Shown one piece after another: positions 17,527 through 25,537 of a DNA stretch of 64,000 nt. This DNA comes from Paenibacillus tianjinensis (GTDB taxonomy: Bacteria; Bacillota; Bacilli; Paenibacillales; Paenibacillaceae): positions 3,968,001-4,032,000 of the forward strand of contig NZ_CP070969.1 of NCBI RefSeq assembly GCF_017086365.1, read 5' to 3'. The notes under the pieces are model-generated. The model had not been told where the DNA came from. It did no database searches and saw nothing but the letters and a program-made list of their open reading frames with translations. The position numbers and the translations under genes are program-made. The stretch's first letter is position 1. The number at the start of each line of letters is the position of its first letter.

Positions 17527-18393
17527 CTACCCCTCCACGGCTGCTTGTCCAGAAATTTTCATCTGCAGGAGGAAGCGGTCCAGCAGGGTGCTGAGCTCAC
17601 TGATCAGATGCTCGTCCTTGATACCCTGCAGCAGTCCTTGAATGGACTGAATCGATTCGTGAAGCTTATCGGTCAGCAGAGTATCACATTTGTATTTCAT
17701 TTTCAGTTTTTTCCAGTCCTTAAGATCCATGTTCTGGTCGCGAAGCAGTTCAGCCTCATCGTCCGATGCACTCTCCAGCATTTTCCAGTAACAGTACCCT
17801 TCCCGAGCATTGCCGGGATCATTTCCGCGCCGCAGTTCGTAGCATACCGTTTCGCAGTGGCTGAACTCGGCCAGCAGCTTCTCCCAAAGTTCGGTGAGCG
17901 CCCCTTCAATCATCGGTGTAAAAGAAAGGAACAGCCGCATATTGAGCTGAACCGAATGCCGCAAATATTGTTCCGCGGAGAGCAGCATCTCCTTCATTTT
18001 GCCGTATAAACGGGCCTTCATCACGTTAAAGTCAGCGATCGCCGAACTTAAACTGCCCACCATCTCAATCTGTCCGCGCTTCGCAAGCAAGTGGTAGAAC
18101 CAGCCGCTGAAATAGTCGCCGGCCAGCACTTTAAGCTGCCGGGAACGCATAAGGTCGCCACCGGGATCATCCTGAGTACGGTCGATGATCTCATGCGTAT
18201 CGAGAGCAAGCTGCACTAGGCCTGTAACAAGCGTATAGAGTTCACTGTTACGGTCAGCTTCCGTGCCGTAACTAAGAAAAATATATAACAAATGACTACG
18301 CCCATCCGAAAACGGCGGCAATTCCGTATGCCGCTGAATCATGTCGTAGTCTGTGTAGGGTTTTACTAATTGCGGTATGCGGTACGGTTTCAT
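17527..18393 (-). CDS. hepS: Heptaprenyl diphosphate synthase component I
   Basis: This is the non-catalytic subunit that binds HepT and sets chain length. The assignment rests on position (mtrB-hepS-menG as in Bacillus) and on an all-helical, roughly 290-residue protein with SGWFYHLLAKRGQIEMVGSL-like content seen in the family. ATG 18393 has GGAGG five bases upstream and gives 288 residues starting MKPYRIPQL. Earlier in-frame starts extend into the promoter region, with TATAAT at 18449-18454. Confidence 0.8.
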   Translation of the reverse strand: MKPYRIPQLVKPYTDYDMIQRHTELPPFSDGRSHLLYIFLSYGTEADRNSELYTLVTGLVQLALDTHEIIDRTQDDPGGDLMRSRQLKVLAGDYFSGWFYHLLAKRGQIEMVGSLSSAIADFNVMKARLYGKMKEMLLSAEQYLRHSVQLNMRLFLSFTPMIEGALTELWEKLLAEFSHCETVCYELRRGNDPGNAREGYCYWKMLESASDDEAELLRDQNMDLKDWKKLKMKYKCDTLLTDKLHESIQSIQGLLQGIKDEHLISELSTLLDRFLLQMKISGQAAVEG

Positions 18394-18448
18394 TTCAGCC
18401 TCCGGAGCCATTGACGTTATTACAATATCTTTGTTCACAATCTTGTCT

Positions 18449-18458
18449 ATTATATCAC
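18449..18458 (-). promoter_or_regulatory. Extended -10 promoter for the menaquinone block
   Basis: TGTGATATAAT on the minus strand is an extended -10 element (TG-N-TATAAT), with the hexamer at 18449-18454. No good -35 is seen at 17 bases; GTGACA lies at 14. It lies upstream of hepS and could drive hepS-menG-mqnP-ubiX-mqnA-hepT. Confidence 0.5.
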
Positions 18459-18507
18459 ATGTTTTTTTGTCACGCACGATGGGACGTCCTAGTTTCTTTT
18501 ACCCATA

Positions 18508-19044
18508 TCAGGGATAAATGAACTGCTTCCGCCATAGCTCGCTTTCACTAATACGGAAGCCGTTCTTAAGCCGTTCAGGCAACGGCCCATTGCCGGCCGA
18601 TTGCAGCTCCTGCTGCAGCTGGAGCGACCATTCGGTGCGGCGGATATCCCCGGCGAGCAATAGGCGCCGGCTGTCCAGCCATTTATCCTCGGCTACGATC
18701 CGCAGCAGCAGCTGGTCAATATTCTCCGTATCTTGAAAGGCAAAAGAGATCGCCAATGCCATATTCTGATATAACTCCTGAGGCTCATGGTCGTTGCCAG
18801 TTACCTTTAGATCCAGCGACAGGATCTGATTCTTCCAGCCGACACTGTCAATGTCCAGGGTGAAGGGCAGCTTGCTTATCACATCTACGAGATTATCATT
18901 TGCAAGCGTGGTACTGCCCCCGCCGAGAGTCTCCACCGCACGAGACTGCTGCAGAGCTGGTTCGAGGGACGCCAGACCCGGCAAGATAACAGCAACCGCA
19001 GCGGTTAGCAGCATTGCAATTCCGATCAGCCAGCTCCGGTTCAT
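18508..19044 (-). CDS. Membrane-anchored protein of unknown function
   Basis: I do not recognise this 178-residue protein. It starts MNRSWLIGIAMLL at ATG 19044 with AGGGGGC upstream. It has one N-terminal hydrophobic segment (about residues 5-27) and a soluble remainder predicted to lie outside the membrane, with no cysteine lipobox. The rest has alternating hydrophobic strands (FTLDIDSVGW, LSLDLKV) and ends WRKQFIYP. It sits between mtrB and hepS, where Bacillus has no counterpart, and is separated from mtrB by a terminator. Confidence 0.7.
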   Translation of the reverse strand: MNRSWLIGIAMLLTAAVAVILPGLASLEPALQQSRAVETLGGGSTTLANDNLVDVISKLPFTLDIDSVGWKNQILSLDLKVTGNDHEPQELYQNMALAISFAFQDTENIDQLLLRIVAEDKWLDSRRLLLAGDIRRTEWSLQLQQELQSAGNGPLPERLKNGFRISESELWRKQFIYP

Positions 19045-19124
19045 AGCCTGCCCCCTATCCATAGTTTCCGCCAGGCAGTGACATTATACGATCATACAGA
19101 CTTGCCTATATCTAGTTATATTTT

Positions 19125-19150
19125 GAAAAAAAGCAGGCTATGCCTGCTTT
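19125..19150 (-). terminator. Terminator after mtrB
   Basis: AGCAGGC and GCCTGCT pair around a 3-base loop and run into TTTTTTT on the minus strand. The stem starts 3 bases past the mtrB stop and separates hbs-mtrB from the downstream unknown gene and hepS. Confidence 0.85.
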
Positions 19151-19399
19151 TCAGCTTTCACTCTCCAGTTGTCCGTGTTTGCTCCATATTTCTGCTTTAC
19201 CGCGGATTTTCATAGCTGAGGTATGATCGGTGAATTGAGCGATCAGCACCTCTCCTTTATCCAGCTTCTCCGTGTGGTGAAACCGCGTATCCAGGCCCCG
19301 GGTAAGTCCGATTACCTGAACGCCGTTCTCCTTGGCCTTTACCACGATGTATTCGCTGCCGGCCGGTGCAGGGCTAACGCCATTATTCTTCTCGGTCAT
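19151..19399 (-). CDS. mtrB: trp RNA-binding attenuation protein TRAP
   Basis: TRAP is an 11-subunit ring that binds tryptophan and then wraps NAG-repeat RNA to stop trp expression. The 82-residue protein contains [22 protein letters not shown] and SAMKIRGKA, which carry the tryptophan-pocket threonine and the RNA-contacting lysine/lysine/arginine set known from Bacillus. The N-terminus is several residues longer (PAPAG stretch) than the Bacillus protein. AAGGAGG precedes the ATG. Its target array lies in this window at 8878-8935. In Bacillus folE comes between hbs and mtrB; it is missing here. Confidence 0.95.
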   Translation of the reverse strand: MTEKNNGVSPAPAGSEYIVVKAKENGVQVIGLTRGLDTRFHHTEKLDKGEVLIAQFTDHTSAMKIRGKAEIWSKHGQLESES

Positions 19400-19430
19400 G
19401 TTTAATCCTCCTTAACGTTGTAGTCCTTCA

Positions 19431-19459
19431 ACAACAAATGCCGCCTTGGAGGGCGGCAT
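19431..19459 (-). terminator. Terminator between hbs and mtrB
   Basis: ATGCCGCC and GGCGGCAT pair on the minus strand and run into TTGTTGTTG. The tail is a weak U-run, so it probably lets part of the hbs transcript read into mtrB. Only 31 bases separate it from the mtrB start, leaving no room for a separate promoter after it. Confidence 0.65.
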
Positions 19460-19504
19460 CGTTAATACTCGGAAAGAGACTATAGGATTGATATGTAGAA
19501 ATCT

Positions 19505-19777
19505 CTATTTGATTCCGTCTTTAAGCGCTTTACCTGGTTTGAAAGCAGGTACTTTGCTTGAAGGAATTTCGATTTCTTCACCAGTTTGCGGGTTGCGGCC
19601 TTTACGTGCGGAACGTTCGCGCACTTCAAAGTTTCCGAATCCAACCAGTTGTACTTTATCGCCGCTTTGCAGAGCTCCTGTGATCGCTTCGAAAACGGCA
19701 TCTACCGCTTTAGTAGCATCTTTCTTGGGAAGTTCAGTTGCTTCTGTAACTACGTTGATCAAATCTGATTTATTCAT
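19505..19777 (-). CDS. hbs: HU-type DNA-binding protein
   Basis: This 90-residue histone-like protein bends and compacts DNA as a dimer. It starts [20 protein letters not shown] and contains the HU signature [18 protein letters not shown] and the C-terminal [21 protein letters not shown] ribosome-binding site precedes the start. Its position between spoIVA and mtrB matches Bacillus. It is expected to be very highly expressed. Confidence 0.97.
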   Translation of the reverse strand: MNKSDLINVVTEATELPKKDATKAVDAVFEAITGALQSGDKVQLVGFGNFEVRERSARKGRNPQTGEEIEIPSSKVPAFKPGKALKDGIK

Positions 19778-19903
19778 GTCTTCTCACCTCCCTGGGCAAA
19801 TTTCCGGTATCATACACTGTTTCCGTTTCAACGCAAAATATACGTGATAATCCCGTTTATTACTAGATACTGGCGCCCTTCTTCCTAGAAGCGCAACAAA
19901 CTT

Positions 19904-19932
19904 ATAGTAATACAGCCCACCCATAATTTCAA
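19904..19932 (-). promoter_or_regulatory. Candidate hbs promoter
   Basis: The -35 TTGAAA (19927-19932) and the -10 TACTAT (19904-19909) are 17 bases apart. They point at hbs, with a leader of about 120 bases. The -10 matches consensus at four positions. Confidence 0.5.
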
Positions 19933-19960
19933 GGCGTTACTCAAAAAAGGAGCAGAAAGT

Positions 19961-19993
19961 ATCATTTGAGCAGAAAATATCTGCTGAAATGAT
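19961..19993. other. 14-base inverted repeat between spoIVA and hbs
   Basis: ATCATTTGAGCAGA and TCTGCTGAAATGAT pair with one mismatch around a 5-base loop. There is no U-run directly after it on either strand. It lies between the spoIVA terminator and the hbs promoter, and may be a protein-binding dyad. Confidence 0.4.
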
Positions 19994-20025
19994 AGACTAA
20001 TACTGTTAGATTCTTCAATTTAAGT

Positions 20026-20060
20026 ACAAAAAAGAGAGCGGATTATCCTCCGCTCCCTTT
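20026..20060 (-). terminator. Terminator after spoIVA
   Basis: GGGAGCGGA and TCCGCTCTC pair on the minus strand (one G-U) around a 6-base loop and run into TTTTTTG. It lies about 30 bases past the spoIVA stop. Confidence 0.88.
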
Positions 20061-20091
20061 TCTGATAATTGGTTCATCAGGTATTGTTGAT

Positions 20092-21570
20092 TTATAAAAT
20101 AATGGCGATAAGTCCGCCTGAGCCCTCATTAATGATTCGTCCAAGCGTTTCCTGCAGCTTATACCGGGCATTGTCCGGCATCATGGCGATTTTACCCTGT
20201 ATGCCTTCACGCACGATGGAATGCAGCGAGCGGCCGAAAATATCTGACTCCCAAATTTTAATCGGGTCGTTCTCAAAGTCCTGCATCAGATAGCGCACCA
20301 GCTCTTCACTCTGCTTCTCAGTGCCGATGATCGGGGAAAATTCCGACTCCACATCAACCCGGATCATATGAATGGATGGGGCTGTCGCCTTCAGGCGGAC
20401 TCCAAAGCGTGATCCTTGGCGGATCAATTCCGGTTCATCGAGCGCCATCTCAGCCAGTGACGGTGCAGCAATACCGTAACCTGTTGTTTTGACCATTTCC
20501 AGCGCTTCTGAGAACCGGTCGTATTCACGCTTGGCATGTGCGAAGTCCTGCATCAGCTGCAGCAGGTGATCTTTGCCGCGGATTTCAACACCGACCACTT
20601 CCATGAGCACCTGATCGTATAGCTCTTCTGGAGCATACAGATCAATTTCAGCTACTCCCTGACCCATGTTCATGCCGCTGAGTCCGGCTCTGTCAATGAA
20701 GTCATATTCAGTAAACTGGGAAACCAGACGGTCGACATCCCGCAGACGGCGGATATCTTTTACCGTATCCCGTACGGAATTCTCATAGCTGCTGCGCAGC
20801 CAGTGGTTCTCGCCAAGCACCATGACCCAGCTAGGCAGGTTGACATTAACCTCATGTACCGGGAATTCATAGAGCACTTCCCGCAGCACACCGGTCACAT
20901 CCTCCTCCGTCATATTGGCAGCGCTGAGCGTCATCACCGGAATGTCGTATTTCAGAGCCAGCTCACTGCGGAGCTGCTGTGCTTCCTCACTGCGCGGCCG
21001 GGTAGAGTTGATTACAAGCACGAACGGCTTGCCGACCTCCTTCAGTTCAGCAATGACACGCTCTTCCGAGTCAATGTAGGAGTGGCGCGGGATTTCAGCA
21101 ATTGTGCCGTCCGTAGTCACTACTACACCCAGTGTGGAGTGTTCCTGAATCACTTTGCGTGTGCCAATCTCCGCCGCTTCCTGAAAAGGAATCGGTTCCT
21201 CAAACCAAGGTGTGGAAATCATACGGGGCCCGTTTTCATCCTCGTAGCCCTTTGCGCCTTCAACGGCATACCCTACACAATCGACCAGCCGGACATTCAC
21301 TTCAAGGCCTTCCGCCACTTTGATCTGCACCGCGTTGTTTGGCACAAATTTCGGCTCTGTTGTCATGATTGTTTTGCCAGCTGCGCTCTGCGGCAGTTCA
21401 TCCACAGCTCTTACCCGGTCTGCTTCGCTCGTAATGTTCGGCAGAACAATCGTCTCCATGAAGCGTTTGATGAATGTCGATTTCCCCGTGCGAACCGCGC
21501 CGACGACGCCAAGATAAATGTCTCCGCCGGTACGCTCGGCAATGTCCTTGAAAATATCCACTTTTTCCAA
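20092..21570 (-). CDS. spoIVA: Stage IV sporulation protein A (coat morphogenetic ATPase)
   Basis: SpoIVA polymerises on the forespore surface using ATP and forms the base of the spore coat. Reading from the TTG at 21570 gives 492 residues, the same length as the Bacillus protein, starting (M)EKVDIFKDIAERTGGDIYLG. The Walker A loop is GAVRTGKST. AGGAGGGG lies just before the TTG. Upstream in-frame ATG codons would add 36 unrelated residues. The C-terminus INEGSGGLIAIIL is the conserved membrane-targeting end. Expression is expected from a mother-cell sigma factor; no convincing sigma-E promoter was found upstream. Confidence 0.97.
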   Translation of the reverse strand: MEKVDIFKDIAERTGGDIYLGVVGAVRTGKSTFIKRFMETIVLPNITSEADRVRAVDELPQSAAGKTIMTTEPKFVPNNAVQIKVAEGLEVNVRLVDCVGYAVEGAKGYEDENGPRMISTPWFEEPIPFQEAAEIGTRKVIQEHSTLGVVVTTDGTIAEIPRHSYIDSEERVIAELKEVGKPFVLVINSTRPRSEEAQQLRSELALKYDIPVMTLSAANMTEEDVTGVLREVLYEFPVHEVNVNLPSWVMVLGENHWLRSSYENSVRDTVKDIRRLRDVDRLVSQFTEYDFIDRAGLSGMNMGQGVAEIDLYAPEELYDQVLMEVVGVEIRGKDHLLQLMQDFAHAKREYDRFSEALEMVKTTGYGIAAPSLAEMALDEPELIRQGSRFGVRLKATAPSIHMIRVDVESEFSPIIGTEKQSEELVRYLMQDFENDPIKIWESDIFGRSLHSIVREGIQGKIAMMPDNARYKLQETLGRIINEGSGGLIAIIL

Positions 21571-21924
21571 AAGAGATCCCCTCCTCATATTACTCCGAAG
21601 AAAAAATGCCTGAAGAGCATCGACTTCGCGTTCCGCCGGTAAACGGACCCTTGCAGGACATCCACCGGACTTTGGCATTGCCCGCCAGGGAGCCTAGCCT
21701 GCCTAAGCGGAACATTTTTGCCCCGCGCTAAACTCCGAATGCTCGGACATGCATTTGGACTAGTATCATCATATGTATCCGGAACGGATTTATGACCCGC
21801 AGCTGAGCAATTTATACACGAATTTCACAAAAGCCAGCTGCTGCCCGGAAACCTTCTCATCAAGCATATGAAAAACACGCAGCGTATAGAACTGATTCAC
21901 TTTTTCCAAAGCACAGCCAACACA
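21571..21924. other. Gene-free leader region upstream of spoIVA
   Basis: This stretch of about 350 bases holds the upstream region of spoIVA. I see the spoIVA ribosome-binding site. There is a weak sigma-E-like pair (CATAAAT and GATACAT, spaced too closely) near 21760-21795, which I do not call. Open frames here on either strand look like noise. Confidence 0.4.
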
Positions 21925-21950
21925 AATAAGCCCCCTGAGTTAGGGGGACC
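21925..21950 (-). terminator. Terminator after the yphF-like gene
   Basis: CCCCCT and AGGGGG pair around a 5-base loop and run into CTTATTTGTG on the minus strand. It lies 20 bases past the lipoprotein stop. The U-run is interrupted. Confidence 0.65.
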
Positions 21951-21966
21951 GTTGCTGATTATTTAC

Positions 21967-22707
21967 TTATGGCTGGGGAACAGGCTTGCCGCTGACCCAC
22001 AGATAGGGTAAGGACTTCACCGGCACATAAAAAGAGGCCGTCTCCAATTCGGTTCTCAAGTCCTTATCTGGCACCGGGGTACTCCCGTTTTTGTCTATTG
22101 CAGACAGAATATCAAGGACATAATCAACGTACACCCTGCCGTTCTTATCCATCATAAATTCCAGCGGCTCACCGGAATAAACACTCTTCAGTGTAATCCC
22201 AGACGTCCGCGCCTGCTTGGAATTGATAGAAAAAAGTCCCGGATATCGTTCTTCCCCTGCCGGAAGCTTGCCCCCGTGATCGGCCTTGTATCGGTTCACC
22301 TGACGCTGGACATCATTGACCCTCTGCACAGTGACGAGATCCATCAGCTTCACAACAGGAGCGGTTTCCTCATCCAGAATCAGAAAATAGGCATTCCCGC
22401 CCTTTTCGAAGGCAGCTGGCGGAATTTCCTCTAAATACCCCTGCTTGCGCAGTTTTTCAAGATCAACTACGAACTTCTCATAACGCGGTGTGGACTCGTC
22501 ACTATTAAGAATAGGCAGCAGCCCTTCCACCTGCTGATACTCATCAACAGCCGCCTGAACGCGCCTAACACTCTCCCTGCTGCTGCTTCCCGGCTGCATC
22601 TGCTCTTCGGGATACATGCAGCCTGCCAGCGCAGACAGCAGCAGGATGATTCCGGCAAGCAGCCCTAGTCTTGCTCCTTGTCTATTCACTCTCCTGGCGA
22701 GTTTCAC
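21967..22707 (-). CDS. yphF: Lipoprotein, YphF-like
   Basis: This 246-residue protein has a basic N-terminus, a hydrophobic stretch and a lipobox LAGC (cysteine near residue 29), so it should be lipid-anchored outside the membrane. The mature part is soluble, with repeated charged helices and short strands. I recognise it mainly by place: in Bacillus the gene between spoIVA and the yphE-gpsA-der group is the lipoprotein gene yphF, of similar length. Its function is unknown. A ferredoxin and a 59-codon yphE-like gene follow upstream. Confidence 0.65.
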   Translation of the reverse strand: MKLARRVNRQGARLGLLAGIILLLSALAGCMYPEEQMQPGSSSRESVRRVQAAVDEYQQVEGLLPILNSDESTPRYEKFVVDLEKLRKQGYLEEIPPAAFEKGGNAYFLILDEETAPVVKLMDLVTVQRVNDVQRQVNRYKADHGGKLPAGEERYPGLFSINSKQARTSGITLKSVYSGEPLEFMMDKNGRVYVDYVLDILSAIDKNGSTPVPDKDLRTELETASFYVPVKSLPYLWVSGKPVPQP

Positions 22708-22767
22708 AGCTTCCGCCCCCCGTCGTTCAATCGCTGAAGGATCAGATCTTCAGCATCATATCAGTTA

Positions 22768-23139
22768 CTACCATAGCTCGTCCCTTTCACCACGGCGTGC
22801 AGCTTCCAGCCTGCGGCGTACAGCCGCTTTAAGCGGGTCTTCAGGAACACTGACGTTCACATCGCTGCAGACGGCAGCCTGGCAGGCCAGACGGACGCCC
22901 TGCTCCAGCAGGCTGCCCAGCTTGCGCTGTTCAGCCTCCCCGGGTGGACGCAGTGCACCGGATTCTTGCTGTTCCACAGTCACTTTACACATCAGACAGG
23001 CGGCTTTTCCTCCGCAGCGTGTAGGCAATATCACTCCGGCCTTGCGGGCAGCCTCCAGCAGCGATGTTCCATGCTTAACAACCGCTATTCGCTCTTCGGG
23101 CAGAAAAGTAACCTTATATCCATTTTGCAGCTTCATCAT
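22768..23139 (-). CDS. 2Fe-2S ferredoxin
   Basis: This 123-residue protein carries a 2Fe-2S cluster motif, CGGKAACLMC followed by LACQA. The four cysteines are spaced C-x5-C-x2-C-x(n)-C, as in adrenodoxin-type ferredoxins. LPTRCGG precedes the first cysteine. I chose the ATG at 23139 because GGAAGGAAG sits ahead of it; the ATG directly after is equally good. The C-terminal tail is arginine-rich. It should pass electrons in the cytoplasm, but no partner reductase or oxygenase is adjacent. Confidence 0.85.
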   Translation of the reverse strand: MMKLQNGYKVTFLPEERIAVVKHGTSLLEAARKAGVILPTRCGGKAACLMCKVTVEQQESGALRPPGEAEQRKLGSLLEQGVRLACQAAVCSDVNVSVPEDPLKAAVRRRLEAARRGERDELW

Positions 23140-23190
23140 ACAGCTTCCTTCCATAGCTATGTTTCAGGCATTACATTTTTTTGTAAATGC

Positions 23191-23370
23191 TTACATAATT
23201 GAAGCCGCTCCACTGAGCAGGCCGATTAACATAATAACAAAGGCAACTATGGACAAAATAGCCCTAAGCACACCTTTCGTCTTGCTGCGGGCAAAAGTGA
23301 TCAGAAACACAGATACTCCCATGATTAGTATCGCAATAAGAGATAACCACATCTTCGTCATCGGATCCAT
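23191..23370 (-). CDS. yphE: Small membrane protein, YphE-like (DUF2768 type)
   Basis: A short gene of 59 codons, starting MDPMTKMWLSLIAILIMGVS. It has two hydrophobic segments (about 8-25 and 37-57) separated by a basic turn (ARSKTKG). AGGAGG lies ten bases before the ATG. Its place between gpsA/spoVIF and the ferredoxin/yphF group, its length and its two-segment layout match the Bacillus YphE family. Family assignment is from position and topology, so moderate. A role in sporulation is plausible from its neighbours only. Confidence 0.75.
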   Translation of the reverse strand: MDPMTKMWLSLIAILIMGVSVFLITFARSKTKGVLRAILSIVAFVIMLIGLLSGAASIM

Positions 23371-23459
23371 AGCTGAGCCGCCTCCTGCCGTTTAGCTTTA
23401 ATTGCGAATATTATAGCATGAACATTATATCAAGAAACCTATAAAGTCTATCCCCCAGC

Positions 23460-23512
23460 AAAAAAAGAGCAAAGACCCCGGAATCTGATCGGATTCCGGG
23501 TCGTTTGCTCTC
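23460..23512 (-). terminator. Terminator after spoVIF
   Basis: A long stem of about 19 bases (GAGCAAACGACCCGGAATC with GATTCCGGGGTCTTTGCTC, few mismatches) is followed by TTTTTTT on the minus strand. It cleanly separates spoVIF from yphE. Confidence 0.92.
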
Positions 23513-23531
23513 CGCAATATGAAGAGAAATA

Positions 23532-23807
23532 CTATTTTTTCATTAACATTTTCATCAAAGACTCCATGGTGCCGGAATTTGCGCCGCCTTTTTTGACAGC
23601 ACTGATAATCTCCTGCACAGTAGCCTCACTGACCGGCACCTTCGCCATGGCTGATACCTGTTTGATTAACTGGCGGAGCTGGGCTTCATTCTGCATGGTT
23701 CCCGGCTTGACCGTACTTGCCAGCTTTTTAACCGCACCAGGCGTTATATTCTTGCCTGCCTTTTTGTTGATGGCATTTAATGCATCTTTGGAAAAATCTC
23801 TGTCCAC
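23532..23807 (-). CDS. spoVIF: Stage VI sporulation protein F
   Basis: SpoVIF is a small mother-cell protein needed late in coat assembly in Bacillus. Here the protein has 91 residues from the GTG at 23807 ((M)DRDFSKDALNAINKKAGKN). It has a lysine-rich, all-helical layout, a central LIKQVSAMAKVPVSE and a C-terminal MESLMKMLMKK, as in the family. An ATG seven codons earlier is possible, but GGAGGAAGG lies within those codons and serves the GTG. A strong terminator follows. Confidence 0.85.
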   Translation of the reverse strand: MDRDFSKDALNAINKKAGKNITPGAVKKLASTVKPGTMQNEAQLRQLIKQVSAMAKVPVSEATVQEIISAVKKGGANSGTMESLMKMLMKK

Positions 23808-23874
23808 TCTTCTTCCCTCCTCCGTCAATCCCCATTACAACATATGAGAATCGCCGGCAAAAGGTGAACAGTCC

Positions 23875-24915
23875 TCAGGAATGCCACTGCTCCCAGGTTT
23901 CCTGTGAGATAGCTTCCATTTCCGTCTTGCGGTCACGGCCCATCAAGGCTTCTACTGCGCTGCGGGGTGTTCTTCCCTTGAACAGCACGTGATAGATCTG
24001 GTCGGTAATCGGCATCTGCACGCCCAAATTCAGTGAGATCGCATAGGCCGCCTCCGTCGTACGAATTCCTTCTACAACCATGCCCATCGAATCCAGCACT
24101 TCAGCAAGCGCTTTACCTTGTCCCAGCATCCAGCCTGCACGCCAATTACGGCTATGCTGGCTCGTTGCCGTCACGACCAGGTCACCGAGTCCAGCCAGAC
24201 CGGAGAAGGTCAGCGGATTCGCCCCCAGCTCGACACCAACGCGGGAGATTTCAGCGAGTCCGCGGGTCAGCAGCGCTGCTTTGGCATTATCACCGAAGCC
24301 AAGACCATCCGAAAGACCGGCGCCAAGGGCGATAATATTTTTTAGCGCTCCTGCCAGCTCTACCCCCAGCTGATCGCGGTTGGTATAAACACGAAAATCG
24401 TTGTTAATGAACAGTCCCTGTGCAATGGCAGCCCGCTCTTCATCAGCCGAAGCGACAACAACCGTTGTCGGACAGAGACGGACGACTTCCTCGGCATGGC
24501 TGGGCCCGGAGAGAACCACAATCTGACCTTCACTGCACCCCAGCTCTTCGGAAATCACGGTTGACATCCGCTTCTTTGTTTCCGTCTCAAAACCCTTCGT
24601 AGCATGAATACAGAGCATATCTTCCTTCCAAAAGCTCTTTAAGCTGCGCGCCACTTGACGCATACCGGATGACGGTGCAACAATGACTACTGCTTTCGAA
24701 CCATCCACTGCTTTTTCCATGTCTGTAGTGGCAATGATGTTCTTGGGTAAAGACACTCCGGGTAAAAAGTGTTCGTTCGTATGTGCCTCATTAATCTCGG
24801 CAGCTTGCTCAGGCCTACGTGTCCATAGATAAACTTCCGAGTGGTTAGCCGCCAGCACAGATGCCAGCGCAGTTCCCCAACTGCCCGCGACCAGCACGGT
24901 TACTTTATCAGACAA
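23875..24915 (-). CDS. gpsA: Glycerol-3-phosphate dehydrogenase (NAD(P)+)
   Basis: This enzyme makes sn-glycerol 3-phosphate from dihydroxyacetone phosphate for phospholipids. The 346-residue protein starts at a TTG (24915) with AAGGAGGGG upstream, and overlaps plsY by 8 bases. Motifs are SGPSHAEEV, GALKNIIALGAG and NAKAALLTRGLAEI. One oddity: the first glycine of the nucleotide loop is valine here (VLVAGSWGTALA where most relatives read VLGAGSWGTALA). This is a single-base difference and may be a lineage trait. PlsY, its product user, is next door. Confidence 0.95.
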   Translation of the reverse strand: MSDKVTVLVAGSWGTALASVLAANHSEVYLWTRRPEQAAEINEAHTNEHFLPGVSLPKNIIATTDMEKAVDGSKAVVIVAPSSGMRQVARSLKSFWKEDMLCIHATKGFETETKKRMSTVISEELGCSEGQIVVLSGPSHAEEVVRLCPTTVVVASADEERAAIAQGLFINNDFRVYTNRDQLGVELAGALKNIIALGAGLSDGLGFGDNAKAALLTRGLAEISRVGVELGANPLTFSGLAGLGDLVVTATSQHSRNWRAGWMLGQGKALAEVLDSMGMVVEGIRTTEAAYAISLNLGVQMPITDQIYHVLFKGRTPRSAVEALMGRDRKTEMEAISQETWEQWHS

Positions 24916-25525
24916 CGCGATTCCCCTCCTTGACTTTGGAGCCGATTTTATTCTCTCTTCCCTGAGAGATTTTTACAATATTGCTGCGGTGCCGCCAGAA
25001 GGCAAAAACAGCGATAATCAGGCTGCCCCAAAGCTCTGGAGCCGTGAATCCGGTAAACAGGAGAAAGACCGGAGTAAGCGCCACAAAAATAAGTGAGCCA
25101 AGAGACACATAACGGGTGAACACAATAGCCAGGATTGCAAGAATACCGGCAGTCAGCGCAGGCCAAAAGCATAGTGTGGCCATCACGCCAATCGTTGTCG
25201 CAATCCCCTTCCCTCCACGGAAGTGAAAATAAAGCGGCCAATTATGCCCGATAATGGCAGCAATACCGCAGGCTACGGCCACCCAGCCTCCCCAGCCGCC
25301 GGCCCAGGTTCCGAGCCAGACGGCAGCAATTCCCTTCAGTACGTCAAGAACCAGCACCAATATAGCCGGTCCTTTCCCCATCACTCTAAGTGTATTGGTA
25401 GCTCCGGCATTCCCGCTTCCATAATGGCGGATGTCGATCCCCTTGAGCAGCCGGGCAAGTAATACACTAAAGCTGACAGAGCCAAGCAAATAGCTTACAA
25501 CGATAACCAGAAGTTCAAACGCCAC
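24908..25525 (-). CDS. plsY: Acyl-phosphate:glycerol-3-phosphate acyltransferase
   Basis: PlsY is an integral membrane enzyme that acylates glycerol 3-phosphate with acyl-phosphate, the first step of phosphatidic acid synthesis. The 205-residue protein has about five hydrophobic segments and the family motifs GSVSF, the glycine- and asparagine-rich HYGSGNAGATNTLRVMGKGP, HNWPLYFHFRGGKGIATTIG and LTPVFLL. It starts at GTG 25525 with GGGGAG upstream, 12 bases from der. Confidence 0.96.
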   Translation of the reverse strand: MAFELLVIVVSYLLGSVSFSVLLARLLKGIDIRHYGSGNAGATNTLRVMGKGPAILVLVLDVLKGIAAVWLGTWAGGWGGWVAVACGIAAIIGHNWPLYFHFRGGKGIATTIGVMATLCFWPALTAGILAILAIVFTRYVSLGSLIFVALTPVFLLFTGFTAPELWGSLIIAVFAFWRHRSNIVKISQGRENKIGSKVKEGNRVV

Positions 25526-25537
25526 TACTCTTCTCCC

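Noticed and set aside
16927..18009. 360-codon plus-strand frame across menG and hepS
   Set aside because: It runs antisense to two overlapping, well-supported genes and shows no family motif.
20803..21642. 279-codon plus-strand frame opposite spoIVA
   Set aside because: Antisense to a fully conserved spoIVA; composition follows the opposite strand.
21750..21800. Sigma-E promoter for spoIVA (CATAAAT and GATACAT)
   Set aside because: The two boxes are only about 8 bases apart, too close for sigma-E.
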